The notes: a model not told the origin generated them from the sequence alone. A stretch of 64,000 nt of DNA from Clostridium sp. DSM 17811 (GCF_018861905.1 NZ_JAHLDU010000002.1:372001-436000); one strand, 5' to 3'; positions 9,050-17,038 are shown, numbered from the stretch's first letter. Made by a program: numbers and translations.

Positions 9050-9472
9050 ATGATTTCTTATAAAATTGGATTAGAGTGTATTGAGTGGTCTCAGCTTTTT
9101 AGTTTATACGAAAAGGTAGGGATGTTAAAGCGTTTTATAGAAAGTAAAGAATTTAATAAAATTCAGTCTGCATTTCAAGTGAGTTACAAGGTTGTTACAG
9201 CCTGGGAAGAAAATACTTTGGTTGGGTCTTGTAGAATGTTATCAGATGGTATATGCTATGGTGCTGTTTTTGATGTTGCAGTATTACCTGAATGTCAGAA
9301 AAAAGGTATTGGGAAAGGGTTGATGAGGTTACTTTTAAATGGGGAAGAACATATGACAATTCACCTAACTTCAACATTTGGGAATGAAGGCTTTTATAAG
9401 AAATTAGGGTTTAAAAAACATAAAACGGCTTATTCAAAATACCCATTTGAATCAAAATATGTTGAGGATTAG
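9050..9472 (+). CDS. GNAT acetyltransferase (small)
   Basis: A 140-residue single-domain GNAT protein. The acetyl-CoA pyrophosphate loop is QKKGIGKGLM, preceded by the strand FDVAVLPECQ and followed by NEGFYKKLGFKKH. This short form is widespread in Firmicutes and usually uncharacterised. AAGGAG precedes the ATG. A nine-codon frame (9024-9053) ends in ATGA overlapping this start and could couple translation, but may be chance. The substrate is unknown. Confidence 0.85.
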   Translation: MISYKIGLECIEWSQLFSLYEKVGMLKRFIESKEFNKIQSAFQVSYKVVTAWEENTLVGSCRMLSDGICYGAVFDVAVLPECQKKGIGKGLMRLLLNGEEHMTIHLTSTFGNEGFYKKLGFKKHKTAYSKYPFESKYVED

Positions 9473-9616
9473 GGGATTCAGACCATATAGTTTTGAGTAA
9501 ATAAATACTTATTGAATATTTTTTTAACTTATTTATTTTGTGTCCAATAGGTAAAACTGATACTAAATATTGAAAAAACTATCTATAATATTAGTAAAAA
9601 GTAATGGAGGGGTACT

Positions 9617-10405
9617 ATGGAAACCGTTGATTTTGGTATGCCAACACTTATTGAGACAAACAGTATTGAAAGCTGTGTTAAATTATGCAAAGAGTTGGAT
9701 TTAGATTTCATTGAACTAAATATGAATTTACCTCAATATCAGATTGAAAGTATAGATATTCAAAAATTTAAATCAATTTGTGAAAATGAGAATATATATT
9801 TCACAATTCATATTGATGAAAACTTTAATGTTTGCGATTTTAACAATGAAATTTCAAAAGCATATATAAAAACTATATTGGCTACTATTGATATTGCCAA
9901 ACAACTGAAAATCCCTGTACTTAATATGCATATGTCAAATGGAGTTTATTTTACTTTACCTAATGAAAAAATATTTTTATTTAATCAATATAAAGAAATT
10001 TACCTAACTAAGTTAAAGAAGTTTAGAGAGATGTGTAAAAAAGCTATAGGTGAAAGCAATATCAAAATATGTATTGAAAATTGTAGTGGTTATAAAGATT
10101 TTGCATTAGAAGGTATAGAGCTTTTGTTAGAAAGCAATGTGTTTGCATTAACCTTTGATATCGGTCATAGTCATATCGTGAATGGTATCGATGAAGTATT
10201 TATAAATAAACATATAGACAGGCTTTATCACATGCACGTTCACGACGGGAAGGGGAGAGAAAATCACCTTCCGTTAGGTATAGGAGAAATTAATATAAAG
10301 GAAAGGATTTCCCTTGCGAGAGAACATAAGTGCCGCATAGTTCTTGAAATAAAGACTATTAGGGGGCTTAAGCAGTCAGTGGATAAATTATCAAACTACT
10401 TATAG
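9617..10405 (+). CDS. Sugar phosphate isomerase/epimerase-like TIM barrel
   Basis: A 262-residue protein of the xylose-isomerase-like TIM barrel family. The barrel ligands can be followed: TIHID on an early strand, LNMHMSN, KICIENCSG with a metal-binding Glu, FDIGHSH, YHMHVHDGKGRENHLPLG and IVLEIKT. These positions match the divalent metal site of endonuclease IV-like and sugar epimerase members. The length is normal. The start is set by ATGGAGGGG. The HDGKGRENHLPLGIGEI pattern favours a sugar or polyol epimerase over a nuclease. There is no sugar-operon context. Confidence 0.82.
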   Translation: METVDFGMPTLIETNSIESCVKLCKELDLDFIELNMNLPQYQIESIDIQKFKSICENENIYFTIHIDENFNVCDFNNEISKAYIKTILATIDIAKQLKIPVLNMHMSNGVYFTLPNEKIFLFNQYKEIYLTKLKKFREMCKKAIGESNIKICIENCSGYKDFALEGIELLLESNVFALTFDIGHSHIVNGIDEVFINKHIDRLYHMHVHDGKGRENHLPLGIGEINIKERISLAREHKCRIVLEIKTIRGLKQSVDKLSNYL

Positions 10406-10417
10406 TATGATAAATCA

Positions 10418-10468
10418 ATGAGGTTAGCAGTGAAATTGGGGTTTGAAAAAGATAAAGTAGTAAGTTAG
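10418..10468 (+). pseudogene. GNAT C-terminal remnant
   Basis: Sixteen codons reading MRLAVKLGFEKDKVVS then stop. This is the conserved end of RimJ/RimL-type GNAT proteins (usually S-x-R-L-A-E-K-L-G-F). Nothing upstream continues it, since the TIM barrel gene ends 13 bases before. It is a short stub and the call rests on pattern memory. Confidence 0.45.
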
Positions 10469-10530
10469 TTTGATATAGAGTAGGAATTGATGGACAATGA
10501 TAGCTAACAAAAAGGGGATAGGTAATTATT

Positions 10531-10692
10531 ATGGTGGGAGATAGGACAAGTTATATTGAAGCAGCCTCACATAATGGGGGGATATCAATTGGCGTAACAT
10601 ATGGCTTTGGAAAAGATGAGGTGTCGCTTGCAAATTATGTTGCTAATACCCTTCAAGAAGTAGAAAAATTAGTAACAGATATTACAATTTAG
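10531..10692 (+). pseudogene. HAD phosphatase C-terminal remnant
   Basis: A 53-codon frame beginning MVGDRTSYIEAASHNG and ending with NTLQEVEKL. This is the last quarter of phosphoglycolate phosphatase-like HAD hydrolases: motif IV GDR, then the typical SIGVTYGFG turn and C-terminal helix. The catalytic DxD and cap parts are missing. It is a decayed gene end, not a working enzyme. Together with the GNAT stub it fills most of the 355-base gap 10406-10760. Confidence 0.65.
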
Positions 10693-10760
10693 AGTTTTAA
10701 ATTATTAGTGAATAATTCTCTAATACCATAATATAACGATAGTAAAAGGGAGAATATATA

Positions 10761-11210
10761 ATGGATAAAAAAGAAGAAGCTATAAATTTATTTAATAATG
10801 GATTTAATTGCAGTCAAGCAGTTTTAAGTGTTTTTTGTGAGAAGTTTGGCTTAGATAAAGAAACCGCATTAAAAATCTCTACAGGATTTGGTGGAGGATT
10901 TCGTAAAGGTGAGGTTTGTGGAGCAGTCTCTGGAGCAATAATGACTTTAGGGTTAGAGAGTGGTCATTATATAGACGGTGATACAGAATCAAAAAGCAAA
11001 GCATATGCGTTGACGAAGGAATTTATAAGAAGGTTTGAGGAGATAAATGAATCAATAATTTGTAAAAAATTACTAGGGTATGATTTGTCAGATGAAAGAG
11101 AATACAATATTATTAGGGAAAAGGGACTTTTTAATAGTATTTGTCCTAAAGTAATAGTTGACGCTGTAAGTATTTTAGAAGATATGTTTTCAGAGCAAAA
11201 GGAAAAATAA
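10761..11210 (+). CDS. C_GCAxxG_C_C family redox-type protein
   Basis: A 149-residue protein with the defining cysteine pattern: FNCSQAVL near residue 18, GEVCGAVSGAIM after a glycine-rich GFGGGFRKG, an ICKKLLG cysteine, and ICPKVIVDAV near the end. The family is common in anaerobes and is thought to bind metal or act in redox chemistry, but no member has a firm function known to me. The start follows AAAGGGAG. The next frame after its stop carries a short unrelated-looking tail. Confidence 0.85.
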   Translation: MDKKEEAINLFNNGFNCSQAVLSVFCEKFGLDKETALKISTGFGGGFRKGEVCGAVSGAIMTLGLESGHYIDGDTESKSKAYALTKEFIRRFEEINESIICKKLLGYDLSDEREYNIIREKGLFNSICPKVIVDAVSILEDMFSEQKEK

Positions 11211-11288
11211 TATGATGACTATCTTGATTTAGAAAAAGATTATGAAAATGTTAGGTTTGCGTATGATGGTATGACTATTGAACTTTGA
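11211..11288 (+). pseudogene. Unrecognised C-terminal gene remnant
   Basis: Directly after the stop of the C_GCAxxG_C_C gene and in the same frame, 25 codons read YDDYLDLEKDY then VRFAYDGMTIEL before TGA. It looks like the end of another protein and has no start or ribosome binding site. It may be a fossil like those at 10418 and 10531. The family is not recognised. Confidence 0.3.
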
Positions 11289-11341
11289 TATAAAATTGTT
11301 AGTTAAACGGAAAGTATTTTTATTATAAAAAGGAGAAAAAA

Positions 11342-11911
11342 ATGGAGTGGATTGATTTGATAGGAGAATATAATCCTTACAATGGTCAAGAAGAAAAAGA
11401 TAAAGAACTAATTTTACATTGTATAGATATATTTGATGACATTTTAACTAGGGAAAATAAAATAGCACATATAACAAGCTCAGCATTTATAGTAAATAAG
11501 GCAAAAGATAAGGTGTTAATGGTACATCATAATATATATAATTCTTGGTCATGGGTAGGCGGTCATGCAGATGGAGAAAAAGATTTATTAGCTGTTGCAA
11601 TTAAAGAAGCAAAGGAAGAGACAGGTATAAAAAATGTTAGGCCGATATCTTGTGAAATATTTTCATTAGATATATTGACTGTGCTTGGTCACATAAAAAG
11701 AGGGAAATATGTTTCTCCACATTTACATTTATCGGTTACTTACTTAGTAGAAGCTGATGAAGAAGAATTTCTTATTGTTAAAGCTGATGAAAATAGCGAT
11801 GTTAAATGGATTCCCATTGATAAAGTTAATATATATTCAAATGAACCTCATATGCAGAAGGTTTATAGTAAATTAATATCGAAAATATTTTTGAGATTTA
11901 AGGAGAAATAA
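11342..11911 (+). CDS. NUDIX hydrolase
   Basis: A 189-residue protein. The Nudix helix region is WVGGHADGEKDLLAVAIKEAKEETGI, about residues 72-98. It keeps the KEAKEETGI metal-binding end, while the first Glu of the classical box (Gx5E) is occupied by Lys and the REUxEE Arg by Lys. The N-terminal 40 residues are extra and helical. Such enzymes cleave nucleoside diphosphate-X compounds. AAAAGGAG precedes the ATG, and it is followed one base later by a GNAT gene, so the two are co-transcribed. The substrate is unknown. Confidence 0.85.
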   Translation: MEWIDLIGEYNPYNGQEEKDKELILHCIDIFDDILTRENKIAHITSSAFIVNKAKDKVLMVHHNIYNSWSWVGGHADGEKDLLAVAIKEAKEETGIKNVRPISCEIFSLDILTVLGHIKRGKYVSPHLHLSVTYLVEADEEEFLIVKADENSDVKWIPIDKVNIYSNEPHMQKVYSKLISKIFLRFKEK

Positions 11912-11912
11912 A

Positions 11913-12488
11913 ATGAATAAATCAATAAACATAGTGTTAAGAGAATTAGAAATTAAAGACTTAGAGGATTATTTGTATTTGAATCATCCATCACGTGAAT
12001 TTCAGAAATTTAATGGTCCATATTACGTGAAAAAAAGTGAAACGGAATTAAGAAAACATGTGGAAGATTTAAAATTATTACTATTAAAAGGGGAAAAGAA
12101 TGTACTCAAAGACAAAAGGATAATAGCAAACAAAGATACTGACAAGATAATTGGTCAAGTGAATTGGTATTGGAAATCGGAGGAAACTCTTTGGATGGAA
12201 ATTGGGATTGTTATTTTCAATGATGATTATTGGGGACAAGGTATTGGTTATAAAGCTTTAAAAATGTGGATTGATGAAGTGTTTGCAAAGAACCCAAAGC
12301 TCATAAGGATTGGATTGTCAACTTGGTCTGGAAATAAAAGAATGATGAAACTGGCTGAGAAGATAGGGTTAAAAAAAGAGGCTGTTTATAGGAAAGCAAG
12401 AATTGTTGATAATAAATATTACGATTCTGTTAGTTATGGTATATTGAAAGAAGAATGGGAAACTGTAAAGAAAAGTATAGAAATTTAA
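11913..12488 (+). CDS. GNAT acetyltransferase, RimJ/RimL type
   Basis: A 191-residue GNAT. The N-terminus IVLRELEIKDLEDYL, the acceptor strand DKIIGQVNWYWK, the acetyl-CoA loop DDYWGQGIGYKALKMW and the end segment MMKLAEKIGLKKEA are all in order. The start lies one base after the Nudix stop, with the ribosome binding site AAGGAG inside the end of that gene, so translation is coupled. The ending KEAVYRKARIVDNKYYDSVSYG is typical of the subgroup near spermidine- or antibiotic-acetylating enzymes. The substrate is unknown. Confidence 0.86.
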   Translation: MNKSINIVLRELEIKDLEDYLYLNHPSREFQKFNGPYYVKKSETELRKHVEDLKLLLLKGEKNVLKDKRIIANKDTDKIIGQVNWYWKSEETLWMEIGIVIFNDDYWGQGIGYKALKMWIDEVFAKNPKLIRIGLSTWSGNKRMMKLAEKIGLKKEAVYRKARIVDNKYYDSVSYGILKEEWETVKKSIEI

Positions 12489-12513
12489 AAGATAGAAATA
12501 AGGAGGCCGTAAT

Positions 12514-13035
12514 ATGATTCTTTCGGGAAAAGAAATAAAGAAAAAGTTAGGAAAAGAGATAGTAATCGAACCTTTTAGTGAAAATCAACTTAATCCTAAT
12601 AGTTATAATTTGAGGCTACATAATGAATTACTTGTTTATGATGAACCAATTTTGGATATGAAAAAGGAAAATAAGGTTAAAAAACTTTTTATACCAGAAG
12701 AGGGATTAGTTTTGGAAACAGGAAAATTGTATCTTGGTAGAACAGTAGAGTTCACAGGAACAAATAAATATGTACCAATGCTAGAAGGTAGGTCTTCTAT
12801 TGGCAGATTAGGATTATTCATTCATGTAACAGCGGGATTTGGGGATGTTGGTTTTCATGGGTTTTGGACATTAGAAATATTCTGTGTTCAACCAATAAAA
12901 ATATATCCTGGCGTTGAAATTTGTCAAATATATTATCATAGTATTGAGGGCGAATATGATGAATATTGCAGTGGAAAGTATCAAAATAATGAGGGTGTTC
13001 AACCAAGCTTACTGTATAAAGATTTTGAAAGTTAA
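12514..13035 (+). CDS. dcd: dCTP deaminase (Dcd/dUTPase superfamily)
   Basis: A 173-residue protein with the signatures of dCTP deaminase: the substrate loop EGRSSIGRLG (residues 91-100), then VTAGFGDVGFHGFWTLE, in which Glu121 sits at the catalytic Glu position, and the C-terminal KYQNNEGVQPS lid. The enzyme turns dCTP into dUTP (or dUMP in bifunctional forms) in pyrimidine nucleotide synthesis. The ribosome binding site is AAGGAGG. It lies in a run with Nudix and HD-domain genes, all of nucleotide-handling families. Family members have also been recruited to phage defence by nucleotide depletion; nothing here proves that. Confidence 0.88.
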   Translation: MILSGKEIKKKLGKEIVIEPFSENQLNPNSYNLRLHNELLVYDEPILDMKKENKVKKLFIPEEGLVLETGKLYLGRTVEFTGTNKYVPMLEGRSSIGRLGLFIHVTAGFGDVGFHGFWTLEIFCVQPIKIYPGVEICQIYYHSIEGEYDEYCSGKYQNNEGVQPSLLYKDFES

Positions 13036-13112
13036 ATAACTATAATTTGTAATAGTATTATTTTGTTTCACAGTAATATATTATTGCATATGAAAGGAAG
13101 GTATAATTTAAT

Positions 13113-13502
13113 ATGGATGATGTTGAAAGTATACTTAATTATTATAAGGATGAATTAAAATGGAATCCGCCTTTTGCTGACATACTCTCTAAATATTCCT
13201 CAGAGGGATTGAAAGGTTATTTGGTAATGCGTGAATCCGTTCAAAATGGTCATTTGCCTAAAAAGACAAGCGAATTAATTTTTACAATATTAGATAGTTT
13301 AGATAATGAAATAAGTGGTGCAAAAGCACATGCCGTTACTGCAATAGAAGCAGGTTTAACTATGGAAGAGTTAGTAGAAGCGTTTGTAATTGTAACTATT
13401 GTAAAAGGTATTAATGTGTTATGTAAAACAGGCGTTGAAGTTATAAAAGCAGCAGAGAAAAGATTTGAAGAAATAAAATTAACCAAGGAGAATCAACAAT
13501 AA
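13113..13502 (+). CDS. Carboxymuconolactone decarboxylase family protein
   Basis: A 129-residue helical protein with the family core LPKKTSELIFTILDSL and GAKAHAVTAIEAGLTMEELVEAFVI. The only cysteine (VLCKTG) is outside the usual active-site pair, so AhpD-like peroxidase chemistry is doubtful. It is the second member of this family in the window (the other is at 5614) and is not a close copy. AAAGGAAGG precedes the ATG. Function is unknown. Confidence 0.8.
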   Translation: MDDVESILNYYKDELKWNPPFADILSKYSSEGLKGYLVMRESVQNGHLPKKTSELIFTILDSLDNEISGAKAHAVTAIEAGLTMEELVEAFVIVTIVKGINVLCKTGVEVIKAAEKRFEEIKLTKENQQ

Positions 13503-13539
13503 ATCTTCTGTATACGACATATAAAAGGGAGCAATATTA

Positions 13540-14214
13540 ATGGATATGGAAATGAAACATAAAAAAATTATAGCAATTGTTAAGGAGAAATTAACTTGTT
13601 CTGCTCATAATTTAGACCATATATTTAGGGTGTACAATCTTTGTCTGTTGATTTCAAAAGATGAAAAAAATGTTGATCTAGAGGTTCTTATTCCAGCAGC
13701 ATTGTTGCATGACATTGCAAGAGTTGAAGAGAGTGAAGATAAAACAGGAAAAATTGACCATGCTGTTTTGGGCAGTGAAATTGCAGAGGGGATATTGAGG
13801 AACTTGGAATATGAAGAAGAAAAGATAGAGAAGATAAAACACTGCATTATAGCACATAGATTTAGAACTGGAAATGAGCCTAATACGGTAGAAGCAAAAA
13901 TACTTTTCGATTCAGATAAACTTGATGTTATTGGGGCAAGTGGAATTGCACGTACTTTTATGTTAGCAGGACAATTTGGACAAAGATTAACAATTGGTGA
14001 ACCACTTGATAACTATTTAAATACCAATACTGTTGAAAATGGGAGGATAAAAGATGTTTCAAAACATACACCTTTTATTGAATATGAAGTAAAGTTTAAA
14101 AAAATTCCTGATAAATTATATACAAAAAAAGCAAAGGAAATAGGGAAAAGAAGACTTGAATTCATGAAAGAATATTTTAATAGATTAAAGTTAGAGATAG
14201 AAGGGATTAGATAA
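13540..14214 (+). CDS. HD domain phosphohydrolase (YedJ-like)
   Basis: A 224-residue HD-superfamily protein. Metal ligands are visible as HNLDH (His27), LLHDIAR (His57-Asp58), a CIIAHRFR helix and a later Asp (FDSDKLD). The layout matches the small YedJ-type predicted phosphohydrolases, not dGTPases or GTP pyrophosphokinases, which are longer. AAAAGGGAG lies nine bases before the chosen ATG; in-frame ATGs at codons 3 and 5 are alternatives. It lies 27 bases before the alpha/beta hydrolase gene. A nucleotide substrate is likely but unproven. Confidence 0.85.
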   Translation: MDMEMKHKKIIAIVKEKLTCSAHNLDHIFRVYNLCLLISKDEKNVDLEVLIPAALLHDIARVEESEDKTGKIDHAVLGSEIAEGILRNLEYEEEKIEKIKHCIIAHRFRTGNEPNTVEAKILFDSDKLDVIGASGIARTFMLAGQFGQRLTIGEPLDNYLNTNTVENGRIKDVSKHTPFIEYEVKFKKIPDKLYTKKAKEIGKRRLEFMKEYFNRLKLEIEGIR

Positions 14215-14241
14215 AAGTAATTCAATAAAGGAGATAAAAGG

Positions 14242-15060
14242 ATGAAATGCAAAATAAAAAGCATATTTATAAACTATGAAATAATAGGAAATGGAAAACC
14301 AATTATTATGTTGCATGGTTATAATGTAGACCACAGGTTAATGGCAGGATGTATGGAACCTGTATTTAGCACTGAAAATGGTTATAAAAGGATATATATT
14401 GACTTGCCAGGCATGGGCAAATCAGAGAGTGCTGAATGGATTATTGACTCTGATATTATGCTTGATATTGTAATTAGTTTCATTGATAAGATTATTCCAA
14501 ATGAAAATTTTTTACTTGCTGGTGAGTCATATGGGGGATATTTGGCAAGAGGGGTAATCTATAGAATGGCAGATAGAGTTGATGGTGTTTTATTGATTTG
14601 CCCAGTTATAGTAGCAGATTATAATAAACGCAATGTTCCGGAGCATATTGTTTTGCTTAAAGATAGTAAGTTGTTAGCTAAACTGACACCAGAAGTGGCT
14701 GAAGGCTTTAATTCTAGTGTAGTGGTTCAAAGTGAAAAAATATATGAGAGATGTGAAAATGAAATAATATCCGGAGCTAAAATAGCTGATAAGGTATTTT
14801 TGAAAACTCTTAAAAAAGATGGATATGTATTCACATTAGATGTAGATAAGTTAAATAATAAATTTGATAAACCTTCTCTTATATTGTTAGGAAAACAAGA
14901 TAATTGTGTTGGATATAAAGATTCATGGAATATATTAGACAATTTTCCAAGAGCGACTTTCGCTATACTGGATAGAGCGGGACATAGTTTGCAAATAGAA
15001 CAAGAAGAATTATTTAATTCATTAGTGAAGGAATGGCTTGTAAGGGTTAATCAGTTATGA
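14242..15060 (+). CDS. Alpha/beta hydrolase
   Basis: A 272-residue alpha/beta-hydrolase. The catalytic triad can be placed: nucleophile elbow GESYGG (Ser96), acid in LLGKQDN near 220, and His248 in AGHSLQ. HGYN (25-28) forms the oxyanion hole. There is no signal peptide, so it is cytoplasmic. The start follows AAAGGAGAT. It is 27 bases after the HD gene and 31 bases before the glycosyltransferase gene, so these three may form one transcript. The substrate may be an ester, lactone or peptide; the family alone cannot decide. Confidence 0.87.
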   Translation: MKCKIKSIFINYEIIGNGKPIIMLHGYNVDHRLMAGCMEPVFSTENGYKRIYIDLPGMGKSESAEWIIDSDIMLDIVISFIDKIIPNENFLLAGESYGGYLARGVIYRMADRVDGVLLICPVIVADYNKRNVPEHIVLLKDSKLLAKLTPEVAEGFNSSVVVQSEKIYERCENEIISGAKIADKVFLKTLKKDGYVFTLDVDKLNNKFDKPSLILLGKQDNCVGYKDSWNILDNFPRATFAILDRAGHSLQIEQEELFNSLVKEWLVRVNQL

Positions 15061-15091
15061 AGTAAATACAATATGTAAAGGAGAGAATATC

Positions 15092-16252
15092 ATGAGGGTT
15101 TTAATTGCACCTATGTCAGCAATGGCTGAAACAAGTGGTCCTTTTTCAAGGGCAGTTGCTTTATGTCGTAAATTAATTGAGAGAGATCATGAAGTTGCAT
15201 TTTGCGCAGCAGAAGATGTAAACTACAAAACTATAAAAAACATAAAAAACTATTATGCACCTATTCCATCACCGCTCGGAATGCCTATGTTTATTGGGAA
15301 AAGAATACTTAAAATAGCACAGTTACTTGGGGTCCAACAGAAGAAAGAGGTTAACAGTTATGAACAGGTGCTACACTTTGTTGGAGCAATCACTTATAAG
15401 CATTTTTCAGAAGATGTGTTTTATATAAGAAAGGCAATACAAGACTTTAAACCAGATGTAGTATATGCTGAATTTAGAATTTCTGCAATTGTTGCTGCAA
15501 AGCTCGAAAATATTAAAGTTGTTACAGGTTTTAGTTATCCTGTTCAGAAGTCTTTTGCCTCTAACCCTGAATATAGTACTGGTGTTAAAAGATTTATACA
15601 GGAAAGTAAACTACCATCAATCGAGTCGGTGCTTGATATATTTAATTGGGCTGATTTAAAAGTAGTTCCCAGTTCCTATGAATTAGAACCTATTGATGAT
15701 AAAAATATAGTTTATGTGGGTCCATTCTTTGTACCTAATTCAAAAATTGTAGAGTCTCATAGGAGCAAAATCATAGCATATATGGGCAATGGAACAATTT
15801 CTCCAAAGACAGTTATATACAATTTGACAAAAGCATTTGAACAAACTAAATTTCAAATATATATTGCAACAGAACAAGTAAAGCCTTACAAGAAGAATAA
15901 TATTAATGTTGACAAAAGATTTGACTTTAGTGAACTTATGCCAGAAGCCATAGCCTACATAAATCATGGGGGGCAAAATAGTATTATGACCGGTTTAATA
16001 TATGGTGTTCCTCAAATTATATGTGCAGGCAATGTATTTGAAAGGAGGTATAATGCATCTTCAATAGTTCATTTAGGTGCAGGAGTTTCATTGGAATCAA
16101 GTGATTTTAATGCCAAAACAATTAAGAAGATAGTTAAGGAGTTAAACATAAAACCTATCTATGCTAATAATTCTAAAAAATCAGGAGAACGGTTATTAAA
16201 TCTTGGAGGGGTAAATAAAGTAGTACAGGTTTTAGAAGATTTAATATATTAA
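15092..16252 (+). CDS. GT1-like (MGT-type) glycosyltransferase
   Basis: A 386-residue GT-B fold protein. The N-terminus MRVLIAPMSAM with GPFSRAVALCRKLIERDHEV is the acceptor-binding Rossmann domain. The C-terminal domain has the donor-binding INHGGQNSIMTGLIYGVPQI segment (near 290), which corresponds to the HxGxNS/T motif of UDP-glycosyltransferases that modify macrolides, polyketides and lipids. The usual first His and Gly are kept. It is slightly shorter than MGT enzymes of about 400 residues. There is no biosynthetic cluster around it, so it may inactivate a foreign compound rather than decorate a home product. AAAGGAGAG precedes the ATG. Confidence 0.83.
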   Translation: MRVLIAPMSAMAETSGPFSRAVALCRKLIERDHEVAFCAAEDVNYKTIKNIKNYYAPIPSPLGMPMFIGKRILKIAQLLGVQQKKEVNSYEQVLHFVGAITYKHFSEDVFYIRKAIQDFKPDVVYAEFRISAIVAAKLENIKVVTGFSYPVQKSFASNPEYSTGVKRFIQESKLPSIESVLDIFNWADLKVVPSSYELEPIDDKNIVYVGPFFVPNSKIVESHRSKIIAYMGNGTISPKTVIYNLTKAFEQTKFQIYIATEQVKPYKKNNINVDKRFDFSELMPEAIAYINHGGQNSIMTGLIYGVPQIICAGNVFERRYNASSIVHLGAGVSLESSDFNAKTIKKIVKELNIKPIYANNSKKSGERLLNLGGVNKVVQVLEDLIY

Positions 16253-16275
16253 ATTTAGTAGAAAGTAGGGATATT

Positions 16276-16917
16276 ATGAAATATGAATGGCGAAAGCAAG
16301 AGAAAAATTTATACTTACCAAAGGACAAACCAAATTTAATAACGGTTCCGAAGCAAAAGTTTTTTATGTTAAGGGGACAAGGAAATCCTAATGATGAGGA
16401 GTACTCTGAGAAAATAGGTGTTTTGTATTCTTTAGCTTATGCTATTAGAATGATGCCCAAACAAGGGTATATTCCAGCTGGATATTTTGAATATACTGTT
16501 TACCCACTTGAGGCGACATGGGATTTGACTCAGAAAGGAAGACAATTTAAAGAATTGAATAAAGATGAATTAGTGTATACAATTATGATTAGACAGCCTG
16601 ATTTTGTTACACAAGAAATAGTAAATTTAGCATTTGAAAATGTTAGAAAGAAAAAAACTAATTCTTTTTTAGATGATGTAACTTTTGAAACTATAGAAGA
16701 TGGATTATCTGTTCAAATGATTCATATTGGCTCATATGATGATGAACCTAAAAGTTTTGAGTTAATGGATAAATATTGTATGGATAATAATCTACGGATT
16801 TTATCACATGTGCATCATAAAGAAATATATCTTTCTGATTCAAGGAAAATTGAAAAATCCAAATTAAAAACAGTTTTAAGATATATGGTTTGTTATAATA
16901 ATGTGGATAATATTTAG
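16276..16917 (+). CDS. GyrI-like small-molecule binding protein
   Basis: A 213-residue protein of the GyrI-like fold. It starts KYEWRKQEKNLYLPKDKPNLITVPKQKFFMLRG, followed by GVLYSLAYAIRMMPKQG and WDLTQKGRQF, a pattern shared by a Firmicute subgroup of stand-alone GyrI-like proteins. The fold (SHS2) binds small hydrophobic or toxic ligands and is the effector domain of several drug-responsive regulators. No DNA-binding domain is attached here. It lies 23 bases after the glycosyltransferase gene, so they may be co-expressed. A role as drug sequestering or hydrolysing protein is possible. Confidence 0.8.
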   Translation: MKYEWRKQEKNLYLPKDKPNLITVPKQKFFMLRGQGNPNDEEYSEKIGVLYSLAYAIRMMPKQGYIPAGYFEYTVYPLEATWDLTQKGRQFKELNKDELVYTIMIRQPDFVTQEIVNLAFENVRKKKTNSFLDDVTFETIEDGLSVQMIHIGSYDDEPKSFELMDKYCMDNNLRILSHVHHKEIYLSDSRKIEKSKLKTVLRYMVCYNNVDNI

Positions 16918-16927
16918 TTGAAAATTT

Positions 16928-17032
16928 GTGTTATTGAAAAGCTACGACTTGATTGGTATAAGTAAAAAATGTGATGATCCACTCCAACTGTATTACCATA
17001 TATATGGATACAGCAAATGCACGGACTTCTGA
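16928..17032 (+). pseudogene. Possible gene-end remnant in a 480-base gap
   Basis: A 34-codon frame opening at GTG (LLKSYDLIGIS, then PLQLYYHIYGYS) reads like real protein but matches no family known to me and has no ribosome binding site. The stretch TTGATTGGTAT in it also occurs at 6819-6829, after the methyltransferase at 6197, in a similar coding context (CYLIGMNRI), so both may derive from one decayed family. Weakly supported. Confidence 0.25.
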
Positions 17033-17038
17033 TAGAAT

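Noticed and set aside
9024-9053. Nine-codon leader peptide overlapping the GNAT start
   Set aside because: It has a ribosome binding site and an ATGA overlap, but is too short to tell from chance and shows no attenuator structure.
15092-16917. Natural-product biosynthetic cluster around the glycosyltransferase
   Set aside because: No polyketide, peptide synthetase or RiPP core genes are nearby; the neighbours are unrelated single enzymes.
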